DNA from: Candidatus Baltobacteraceae bacterium
GTDB lineage: Bacteria > Vulcanimicrobiota > Vulcanimicrobiia > Vulcanimicrobiales > Vulcanimicrobiaceae
NCBI GenBank assembly: GCA_036489885.1
Contig: DASXEW010000001.1
Location: forward strand, 806,001 to 870,000
Direction of reading: 5' to 3'
Length of the DNA stretch: 64,000 nt
In this document: positions 57,652 to 64,000 of the stretch, piece by piece
How positions within the stretch are numbered: position 1 is the first letter of the stretch
Layout: each line of letters begins with the position of its first letter
The notes under the pieces: generated by a model
Databases searched by the model: none
What the model saw: the letters and a program-made list of their open reading frames with translations, nothing else
What the model was told of the DNA's origin: nothing
Made by a program: the position numbers and the translations under genes

Positions 57652-58971
57652 TTAGGGCCAGGTGAACAGCACCTCGGCTGCGATCGAGCTGTTGTTGGAC
57701 GCCGCCGTTCCGAGCGGTGACGTATAGCGTGCGAAGACGGGTTGATTCGACCAGTCGTCGCGATACTCGAGTCGCGCTTTCCAGTTGGGTGCGAACTGCG
57801 GCACGAACTGAACGGTAGCAGTGGCTTCGTTCCAGGTTTGCGCGAAGCCGGTCCGCACGCCGTTCGTGTCGTTGAAGGATTCGTAACGTCCCGAGAACGT
57901 GAGGTGCGAAGTCGCGTTCCAAACGCCATACCCTGCGACGCCGTTCCACTTCGCCGTTGCGAGAATCGGAGCGCCGGCCAGATTGGTCGTAACCGCGCCC
58001 GTGCTGGTGAAGAGCTGATCGTTTGTCTGTTGTGCCGTATCGTAGTTCACGCCGAAGTTCAGCACACTGCTGGGGTTCCAGTGTCCGACGACGTCAACGA
58101 GCGTACGCGTCCCGTAAATCGTTCCGGTGATCGTTCCGAAGCCATAGGCGTACATCGCCGTGTTGGATGGTTTGGGTGCGATCGTTCCACCGTTCGGATA
58201 GGGCGTCAGCGCCGACGGCTCCGAACCGCTGTACAGGTCGCCGCTTACGGAGAAGATCGAGGACGGGTTCCATGCGATGCCGCCCTCGAACGTCCCGAGC
58301 CCCTGTGTCTGAATGATCTGGTCCCAGCCATAGTTAACGCCGGCCGTAAACGTCCAGTGCGGCGGCGCGTACTGCAAGCGAAGTCCTGTATTGGTGAAAT
58401 TAATCGCGTATCCGAACAAGATCGAGCGCGATATTTGATTGTTGTTGGGGTTCTCGATGACTTCGTAACCCGCCAGTGTTTCGAATTTGCCCGCGGTCAG
58501 CGTCAACGGACCTAGAGCGTAATAGAGATTCGCTTGCGTGATGTCCGTGTATGTGCCGGCAGCGCCGCCATAGGATGCGATCACATTCGCATCCGAGCCA
58601 AGGCTGAATTCGACGTCGCCGCCCAGCCCTTGCGACGTATTCTTGCGCAGGTTGAAGTTGAGGTTGTTCGGGACGAAGTCCGTCTGGTTTGGCGCTTTCG
58701 TGTTGATACCGCTAATGCCGTCGAAAACGCGGTCCGGTGCGCCGTTCGTGAACACGAACGTGCCTCCGGTCGGAAGCGGCCTTGTGTACGTAACGTCGCC
58801 GAATCCGGAAAGGCTCCAGGGCGGAGTCGGTGTCGCAGTCGGCGAGGGCGATGCGGCGGGAGACGCTGCCGGTGATGCGGCCGTCGCCGGTGCCGTTTGC
58901 GCAGACGTGGCTGCGAACGACACGGCGATGAGCGCCGCGAGCATAAACGTCCCGATCATGACTCTTCGCAA
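57652..58971 (-). CDS. Outer-membrane beta-barrel (OmpL/BBP2-like porin)
   Basis: 439 residues. A signal peptide (MIGTFMLAALIAVSFAATSA) is followed by an Ala/Pro/Ser/Thr linker (ASPAASPAASPSPTATPTPP), then an all-beta region of alternating strands (LTAGKFETLAGYEVIENPNN, ILFGYAINFTNTGLRLQYAP) ending in the aromatic-terminated AAEVLFTWP. The pattern fits the putative beta-barrel porin-2 family. The TTG start at 58971 has AAGGAG about 10 nt upstream; ATG 58959 is an alternative. This gene requires an outer membrane. Confidence 0.8.
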   Translation of the reverse strand: MRRVMIGTFMLAALIAVSFAATSAQTAPATAASPAASPAASPSPTATPTPPWSLSGFGDVTYTRPLPTGGTFVFTNGAPDRVFDGISGINTKAPNQTDFVPNNLNFNLRKNTSQGLGGDVEFSLGSDANVIASYGGAAGTYTDITQANLYYALGPLTLTAGKFETLAGYEVIENPNNNQISRSILFGYAINFTNTGLRLQYAPPHWTFTAGVNYGWDQIIQTQGLGTFEGGIAWNPSSIFSVSGDLYSGSEPSALTPYPNGGTIAPKPSNTAMYAYGFGTITGTIYGTRTLVDVVGHWNPSSVLNFGVNYDTAQQTNDQLFTSTGAVTTNLAGAPILATAKWNGVAGYGVWNATSHLTFSGRYESFNDTNGVRTGFAQTWNEATATVQFVPQFAPNWKARLEYRDDWSNQPVFARYTSPLGTAASNNSSIAAEVLFTWP

Positions 58972-59308
58972 GAAATATCTCTCCTTGTATCAATTGAAGA
59001 AACCGCGCAGCCCTCTGATGGATCTGCGCGGCTCCTTCACGGCGACGTGCCGAGAGGGGATTCGGCTATCGTTGTGCCGCTAGGTCTTTGTGTACGATCT
59101 TCATGACAGCCGCACAAGCGTCCAAACGGATCATCCACTCGACCGCAACCACAGCATAGCAAGTCGCGGACGCTCGGCCATTCGACTGTCGGTAAACTAA
59201 GCACGTGTTGCGTTCGACAATCGTTTTTCTTAGGTTGCTGCATTTGTCGCAAGAAAACGAAAAACCGCGCTAGGTGCGCGGTTCCCCGAGAGACGTGTTT
59301 GAGTTAGT
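58972..59308 (-). promoter_or_regulatory. Porin leader with attenuator-like hairpin, and upstream gap
   Basis: On the minus strand, about 30 nt before the porin start, a perfect 8-bp stem CCGCGCAG / CTGCGCGG (59003-59010 with 59024-59031, 13-nt loop) is followed by TTTCTTC. It resembles a weak intrinsic terminator in the leader, so attenuation is possible. No convincing promoter or gene was found in 59040-59255. The right end carries the terminator at 59259-59283. Confidence 0.45.
59259..59283 (-). terminator. Intrinsic terminator after the small membrane protein
   Basis: Minus-strand stem AACCGCGC / GCGCGGTT with loop ACCTA (59263-59283), followed by TTTTCGTTTTC. It ends the transcript of the 38-residue ORF at 59309-59425. 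Confidence 0.8.
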
Positions 59309-59425
59309 TTACGCGGCCGGGCGGAGCTCCGTCGCTGCGCGAGCAACCGATTTTCTCGAATCAGGCACCGCGAACAAGATGGCCATCACTCCGACGAACG
59401 CGATCAGCGACCACAAGCTATCCAC
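59309..59425 (-). CDS. Small single-pass membrane protein (38 aa), unknown function
   Basis: GTG 59425 with AGGAG 9 nt upstream opens a 38-residue ORF, VDSLWSLIAFVGVMAILFAV followed by a short charged tail (PDSRKSVARAATELRPAA). One membrane helix covers about residues 4-20, with the basic tail probably cytoplasmic. A longer frame from 59512 exists but has no ribosome site. The strong ribosome site and the terminator 26 nt downstream make it a self-contained transcription unit. I recognise no family. Confidence 0.6.
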   Translation of the reverse strand: MDSLWSLIAFVGVMAILFAVPDSRKSVARAATELRPAA

Positions 59426-59566
59426 GAAGATGTTCTCCTCTGACCGAAAGGTGACGCCCGCAACGTGGGCGCCTCCTGAAAATAGCATAGCCGAAGTGCC
59501 CCACGCGGGCATTGGACAGACGGAGCGGCCTTAGGCGACCGCTTTCGACAATCGGCGGCCGCGGAT

Positions 59567-60391
59567 TCAGCCCGCTACGGTATTGACCAGACTGAGCGGG
59601 CCGACGTTCACGCGGACACGGTCGCCGATCGCGAGCGAGAAATCATCGGGCGGGACGATCCCGGTACCCGTCATGAGGAGCACGCCTTGGGGGACCTCAT
59701 ACTCGCTGAGCAGATAGCGAGCCAGGTCCGGGAAGGCTCGCTTCATCTGCGACGTCGAGGCCGTCCCGGAGAAAATTTCGTTGTCATTCCGCTTGATGCC
59801 AAGGCCTATCGTGACGTCGCCGAGCTCGTCGGCTTGGGCCAGAACGATCGCGGGACCGACGCTGCACGAGCCGTCGTACACCTTAGCCTGCGGTAGATAG
59901 AGCGGATTTTCGCCCTCGATGTTGCGCGAGCTGACGTCGTTCCCGGCCGTGTAGCCGACGATCTCGCCGAAGCGATTGATCACGAGGACCAGCTCCGGCT
60001 CGGGGACGCTCCAAGTCGAGTCCTTGCGAATGCGCACCGTGCCGTTCGTACCGACGGCCCGCCAGCCGATGCACTTGAGAAACAGCTCGGGACGCTCCGC
60101 ATCGTACACGCGCTCGTAGATGTCGGCGACGTTTGACTCTGCCTTGCGAGCTTCGCGGCTGCGCACGTACGTAACCCCGCTTGCCCAGACTTCTTGCATC
60201 GGGTCGATCGGCGCCAAGAGCGGTTCGTTCGCTTCTTCGTCCACCGCAAGCTCGCCGAGGATCGCGCCCATGCTTTCTGATGGAAGCGTCAAGAGCAATG
60301 ACAGGCCAACGCGGATCGGAAGGTAGCGTCCGTCATACGCCCACCGCGGACCCGACGACGTTGCATGTCGAGATAAACGGCCGCTCGGCAT
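59567..60391 (-). CDS. Fumarylacetoacetate hydrolase-fold enzyme (2-keto-3-deoxy-sugar-acid dehydratase-like)
   Basis: About 274 residues from ATG 60391. The FAH core shows VWASGVTYVRSREARKAESN, YERVYDAERPELFLKCIGWR, PEPELVLVINRFGEIVGYTAGNDVSSRNIEGENPLYLPQ (in two parts) and GVLLMTGTGIVPPDDFSL. The spacing resembles 2-dehydro-3-deoxy-D-arabinonate dehydratases as well as generic FAH hydrolases. The frame is open to 60601, but an upstream start at 60451 would share a CATG with the divergent gene; ATG 60391 is preferred without a clear ribosome site. Confidence 0.82.
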   Translation of the reverse strand: MPSGRLSRHATSSGPRWAYDGRYLPIRVGLSLLLTLPSESMGAILGELAVDEEANEPLLAPIDPMQEVWASGVTYVRSREARKAESNVADIYERVYDAERPELFLKCIGWRAVGTNGTVRIRKDSTWSVPEPELVLVINRFGEIVGYTAGNDVSSRNIEGENPLYLPQAKVYDGSCSVGPAIVLAQADELGDVTIGLGIKRNDNEIFSGTASTSQMKRAFPDLARYLLSEYEVPQGVLLMTGTGIVPPDDFSLAIGDRVRVNVGPLSLVNTVAG

Positions 60392-60449
60392 TACCACGCA
60401 GTTTGCGGATGCGGAGGGCCGCGCCTCTTGCGCGGCAATAGGTGAGGGC

Positions 60450-62048
60450 ATGTCCGTGGCTCGCTCGACGAAAGGAATGGTCGCGTCGCCGCACGCTCTC
60501 GCGACCGCTGCGGGTGCTGCCGTTTTGCGGGCGGGCGGTAACGCGGTCGATGCTGCGATTGCAACGAACGGCGTGCTCTCCGTCGTGTACCCGCAAGCCA
60601 ACGGATTCGGTGGCGATGCGTTTTGGATGATCTACGATCCAGAGACCGCCGATGTCGTTACATATAACGGAAGCGGCCGCGCGCCGCGAAACCTCGAAGC
60701 CGGCGATTTGCGGGAGCGTGGCCTCTCGGAGATGCCGGCGCGTAGTGGGTTTGCGGTGACGGTTCCCGGCGCAGTGCGCGCATGGGAAGACGTGCTCGAA
60801 GCGCATGGAACACGCATGCTCGATGCGCTGTTGGCGCCGGCGGAACAATACGCGCGCGACGGCTATGTCGTCTCCCAGACGGTAGCGTACTATCTCGAGC
60901 TCAACGCGACCATTCTGGAGCAGTGCGCGGACGCGAAGGCCTTGTTCCTCGGCCGCGGTGTCCCGCGGCCCGGAGACGTCTTGCATAACCCGGGGCTTGC
61001 GAAGACGATCGCGCAGGTTCGGCAGGGCGGCGCGGACGCGTTTTACGAGGGTTCGGCGGGTGAAGCAATCGTCGCACGATTGCGAGCGGCGGGAAGTCCG
61101 ATGGACGGAGAAGACCTTCGGAGCCATCGCACGCAGCGGACGACGCCGTGGCGTTTGGCGTGGCGTGAAGGCGAAGTCCTCGCGCATCCGCCTAATTCGC
61201 ACGGGGCGTGCGCGCAAATGGTGCTGGGCGCGCTCGGGAACGAACGTAGCGACGATGGACTCTGGGCGCATATGGCGATCGAAGCGTTCAAGACTGCCTT
61301 CGATGTGCGAGACTCGCGGTTCGGCGATCCGGACTTCGTAGACCTGAACGAAAATGACATTATTGGTCCACGCCGTCTGGAGGCGATGCGGGCTCGCATC
61401 GATCCCGAACGCGTCACGGCCCAGTTCGGCTCGCCGCACTTACCTCTGCGTACGGACTTCGGTGACACGATTGCAATCGTCACCGCGGATGCTGACGGCC
61501 AAGCGGTTTCGTTAATTCAGAGCTTGTATATGAACTTCGGTTCGGGGTTGGTCGCCGGCGAATCCGGGATCGTGCTGCAGAATCGCGGCGCATATTTCAA
61601 TCTCATCGCCGGACATCCAAACGAGCTGCACGGCGGCCACCGGCCGGTTCACACGCTCGCGCCCGCGATGTACCTGCGTAAGGGTAAACCGGAGCTAGTG
61701 TACGGGACGATGGGTGGCGATGGACAACCGCAGATCCACGTTCAGATTCTCCGCGGCGTCTTCGATCGCGATCTCGACGTGCAGGCAGCGGTCGACGCGC
61801 CGCGTTGGATTGCAGGCCGTCCGCATGTCCCGGGCCGGGAAGACGTCATGACTGACACAGTCGTCGTCGAATCACGCATGCCGGACGCGATCGTCGACGG
61901 GCTAACTCGGCGCGGTCACGTCGTCGAACGTTTAGGCGCATACGACCACACGATGGGACACGCGCAGGCAATTCGCATCGATCACACCCAAGGGACATTT
62001 TCCGGCGGTGCCGATCCGCGCGCTGATTCGCTGGCGCTGGGCGTATGA
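60450..62048 (+). CDS. ggt: Gamma-glutamyltransferase family protein
   Basis: 532 residues of the Ntn-hydrolase GGT family, which cleaves gamma-glutamyl bonds of glutathione-like compounds. The N-terminus is TKGMVASPHALATAAGAAVLRAGGNAVDAAIA (in two parts), then VVYPQANGFGGDAFWMIYD. The small-subunit start with the nucleophile Thr is probably in RTDFGDTIAIVTADADG, followed by LIQSLYMNFGSGLV and GMYLRKGKPELVYGTMGGDG-like residues near the C-terminus. No signal peptide is visible, so it may act in the cytoplasm. ATGA overlap with the next gene. Confidence 0.9.
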   Translation: MSVARSTKGMVASPHALATAAGAAVLRAGGNAVDAAIATNGVLSVVYPQANGFGGDAFWMIYDPETADVVTYNGSGRAPRNLEAGDLRERGLSEMPARSGFAVTVPGAVRAWEDVLEAHGTRMLDALLAPAEQYARDGYVVSQTVAYYLELNATILEQCADAKALFLGRGVPRPGDVLHNPGLAKTIAQVRQGGADAFYEGSAGEAIVARLRAAGSPMDGEDLRSHRTQRTTPWRLAWREGEVLAHPPNSHGACAQMVLGALGNERSDDGLWAHMAIEAFKTAFDVRDSRFGDPDFVDLNENDIIGPRRLEAMRARIDPERVTAQFGSPHLPLRTDFGDTIAIVTADADGQAVSLIQSLYMNFGSGLVAGESGIVLQNRGAYFNLIAGHPNELHGGHRPVHTLAPAMYLRKGKPELVYGTMGGDGQPQIHVQILRGVFDRDLDVQAAVDAPRWIAGRPHVPGREDVMTDTVVVESRMPDAIVDGLTRRGHVVERLGAYDHTMGHAQAIRIDHTQGTFSGGADPRADSLALGV

Positions 62049-62686
62049 AAGCTGCGGTTGGGTTCTTGCATGCCGGTGAGAAATCGAAAGAGGCGACGAT
62101 AGCTCTCCTTGCCAAGCGCGGCAAGGAAAATGCTGCCGTCCATCTCGTCGACTCAACCCTCGTCGATGCGAGCGCAACCGACTTTCCAATCAATCCGGAG
62201 CGTTATGCCAAACTGCGCAAACGCGCGGTAGATCTGGCCCGCGATGCGGAGCGCATCGTCCTTTCGTGCTCGGTCTATAATGAAGCGGCACGCTGGCTGA
62301 GCGACGATCTCGGCATGCGTGTCGAACGCTCGGATGCAGCCGGTGCGCACGCGCTCATTAGAACGCATGGTCCGGTCGGAATTCTCGTTAGCTATCCGCC
62401 GAGCCGGCCGGTTGTCGTCGACTATGTCAGCGAAGTGCTCGCGAAAGAAGAGCAAGATCGCGAGATTCGGTCGTCGCTAACAGAAGATGCACCCCCGTTT
62501 TCGACCCCTGATGACGTGTATCGTCGCGCGCTGATCGACGCCCTTGCGCCGCTCAAAGGATGCGGCGTGTTGTTCCTTTCGCAATTCACGATGAACGAGC
62601 ATACGAAACTGATTCGCGAGGTCTGGGGAACGGCACCGATCGTCAGCGCAGTCGAAGCGACGGTCGCCGAACTCTTCCCGGCTTAG
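62045..62686 (+). CDS. Asp/Glu racemase-fold protein with one catalytic Cys replaced
   Basis: 213 residues. The N-terminus KAAVGFLHAGEKSKEATIAL, then VLSCSVYNEAARWLSD carries the first racemase-type Cys. At the second site the expected Cys-Thr is LSQFTMNEHTKL, with Gln in place of Cys. The remainder (VGILVSYPPSRPVVVDYVSE) fits the two-domain racemase/maleate isomerase fold. Loss of one Cys suggests a lyase/isomerase or regulatory role rather than two-base racemisation. It lies between ggt and a gamma-glutamylcyclotransferase-like gene with 4-nt and 1-nt overlaps. Confidence 0.7.
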   Translation: MKAAVGFLHAGEKSKEATIALLAKRGKENAAVHLVDSTLVDASATDFPINPERYAKLRKRAVDLARDAERIVLSCSVYNEAARWLSDDLGMRVERSDAAGAHALIRTHGPVGILVSYPPSRPVVVDYVSEVLAKEEQDREIRSSLTEDAPPFSTPDDVYRRALIDALAPLKGCGVLFLSQFTMNEHTKLIREVWGTAPIVSAVEATVAELFPA

Positions 62687-63150
62687 TGCTGTATTTCGCT
62701 TACGGATCGAATCTATCGAAAAGCGCGATGCGTTCGCGTGCACCGGGCGCGGAGCCGGTGAGCGCGGCCGTTTTGCCGGATCACGCCCTCGTCTTTGAAT
62801 CGAATGAGCCGCAAGGCGCGCCGGATGCGTACTTCGCCAACGTGCGCGCCGATGCGAAGTTCTCCGTTCCGGGCGCCTTGTATGAAATCGAAGCGCGCGA
62901 CCTTGCCGCCCTGGACGCGTATGAAGACGTCGCGCATGGCGTCTACGAGCGCGTCGTGCTGAGTGTCGCACGCGCTGACGGAACGCGTGCGGATGCGGTC
63001 GTCTATCGCATGAACGTCGCGCGCCGCGCGCGCTTCGGGCCGCCTTCCCCCGTCCAACTCGAGCAGATACGCGCGGGTTATGCCGACTGGGGCTTGGATT
63101 TACGCGTCTTGGAAGGCTTGCTCGACTCCATCAAACCGAGGATCGCCTGA
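62686..63150 (+). CDS. Gamma-glutamylcyclotransferase-like protein
   Basis: 154 residues of the GGCT/AIG2 fold. LYFAYGSNLSKSAMRSRAPG is the substrate loop, and ALDAYEDVAHGVYERVVL contains the presumed catalytic Glu. The GTG at 62686 overlaps the previous stop by 1 nt (TAGTG). With ggt it could form a gamma-glutamyl recycling module producing 5-oxoproline. Its 3' end overlaps the convergent meaB gene by 73 nt. Confidence 0.88.
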   Translation: MLYFAYGSNLSKSAMRSRAPGAEPVSAAVLPDHALVFESNEPQGAPDAYFANVRADAKFSVPGALYEIEARDLAALDAYEDVAHGVYERVVLSVARADGTRADAVVYRMNVARRARFGPPSPVQLEQIRAGYADWGLDLRVLEGLLDSIKPRIA

Positions 63151-64000
63151 ACGACTTCGCGCCGTGCTATTTTCCCGGCTTCGAGATCACGCAGCAAGTC
63201 CGCAGCTTCGTTTGAATCGAGCGCGATGCGCGCCGAACGCGCCGCGCCTTCGCGTGCAACGCGAACGACTTCGAACCGTACCGCGCGCGTGGCATTGGGT
63301 GCGCCGCGAACTTCGAATTGACGAAGAGCTTCGACCAGCTCGTCGACGCCGGTTCCGTCGCTGGCGATCGTTTGCAGCACGGGTACGTCGCGCGCGCTTT
63401 CGCGCAGCATGTGCTTGAGGTCGACGGTCGTAGCGTTCGCGCCGGGGCGGTCGGCCATGTTCACGACGAAAACGTCTGCGATTTCGGTCAATCCGGCCTT
63501 GATCGTCTGGACGCTGTCGCCGAGTGCCGGGACCGTAACGACGACGACCACATCGGCGATCGCGACGATCTCGAGCTCAACTTGCCCGACGCCGACCGTC
63601 TCGATCATGCACAAGTCGAACCCCGCTGCTTCGATCAGCGCGACAGCCTCGCGCGTCGCGGGCGCGATTCCGCCCGCGCCTTCGCGCGAAGCCATACTTC
63701 GTATGAAGACACCGCCATCGCTCGAGTGGCGCTGCATTCGAACGCGGTCTCCGAGAACGGCGCCCCGCGTGAACGGAGAGGACGGATCGATAGCAACGAC
63801 GGCGACGGTCTTGCCCTGGTCGCGGAATTTTCCGATCAATCTGTCGACGAGGGTCGATTTCCCGGCACCTGGGGGACCGGTGATCCCAAAGACGGAGAGT
63901 CGGGCGAGGGCTGGATCGCGCGGGCCGACTGTCTCCAGCAGCTCGTCCGGCTCAGCATGCCCGTTTTCGACCTTGCTAATAGCACGCGCCAGATCGCGCT
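63078..64000 (-). CDS. meaB: Methylmalonyl-CoA mutase-associated GTPase MeaB (N-terminus outside window)
   Basis: At least 306 residues. The P-loop FGITGPPGAGKSTLVDRL, switch region VAVVAIDPSSPFTRGAVLGDRVRMQRHS (two parts), FDLCMIETVGVGQVE (Walker B) and VFVVNMADRPGAN (NKxD-like guanine site, with Ala in place of Lys) are visible. MeaB/ArgK G-proteins protect and load B12-dependent methylmalonyl-CoA mutase. The C-terminal dimerisation arm ends in a basic SKPSKTRKSKPQSA tail that overlaps the convergent gene. The start lies beyond position 64000. Confidence 0.94.
   Translation of the reverse strand, partial: RDLARAISKVENGHAEPDELLETVGPRDPALARLSVFGITGPPGAGKSTLVDRLIGKFRDQGKTVAVVAIDPSSPFTRGAVLGDRVRMQRHSSDGGVFIRSMASREGAGGIAPATREAVALIEAAGFDLCMIETVGVGQVELEIVAIADVVVVVTVPALGDSVQTIKAGLTEIADVFVVNMADRPGANATTVDLKHMLRESARDVPVLQTIASDGTGVDELVEALRQFEVRGAPNATRAVRFEVVRVAREGAARSARIALDSNEAADLLRDLEAGKIARREVVQAILGLMESSKPSKTRKSKPQSA

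Overview
This window is GC-rich, densely coded and bacterial. Several predicted products need a diderm envelope: a porin-like beta-barrel and four beta-helix lipoproteins. The housekeeping gene order, however, is Firmicutes-like: PASTA/rpe/thiL/rpmB/fakA/plsX, and yacL/ispD/ispF/gltX/cysE/cysS/rlmB/sigH. That mixture would fit a deep-branching diderm lineage such as Candidatus Eremiobacterota (WPS-2). The placement is inference; no 16S gene is present.

Layout. (1) 1-14.3 kb is an alpha-glucan/trehalose cluster. glgX, glgB and a GH15 enzyme are on the minus strand; glgE, treS-maltokinase, treZ and treY are on the plus strand in one overlapping run. Together they could make glycogen-like glucan from trehalose (TreS, Mak, GlgE, GlgB) and turn glucan back into trehalose (GlgX, TreY, TreZ). 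(2) 14.4-29.3 kb is a compact housekeeping block for translation, isoprenoid, lipid and cofactor functions. Genes overlap by 1-26 nt and often use GTG, TTG or apparently CTG starts. (3) 29.3-36 kb holds a SigH-type sigma factor behind a promoter with a perfect palindrome in its spacer, a small acidic ORF, a response regulator, a DUF442-type phosphatase-like gene and rpoC with its own promoter. In the DUF442 gene an in-frame TGA sits exactly at the catalytic-cysteine position and is followed by a SECIS-like hairpin. rpoB is not next to rpoC.

(4) 36-49.2 kb is a 13-kb tandem array of four giant Pmp-like beta-helix lipoproteins. They share an upstream motif, and each carries a strongly basic Ala/Arg/His-rich segment at a similar point inside an otherwise acidic repeat protein. 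Three share a near-identical terminator core. (5) 49.2-64 kb is accessory metabolism: an RsbW-like kinase, a cyclic-nucleotide-binding protein, an FAD amine oxidase, a three-subunit molybdenum hydroxylase that lacks the CO dehydrogenase signature, a 5'-truncated GH125 mannosidase, racemase-family proteins, a prepilin-like protein, a porin, an FAH-family enzyme, gamma-glutamyltransferase, a gamma-glutamylcyclotransferase-like protein and the end of meaB.

The most striking signals are the candidate selenocysteine phosphatase (31463-31891), the Pmp array with its conserved basic insertions and shared promoter motif, and rpoC separated from rpoB inside an otherwise classical gene neighbourhood.
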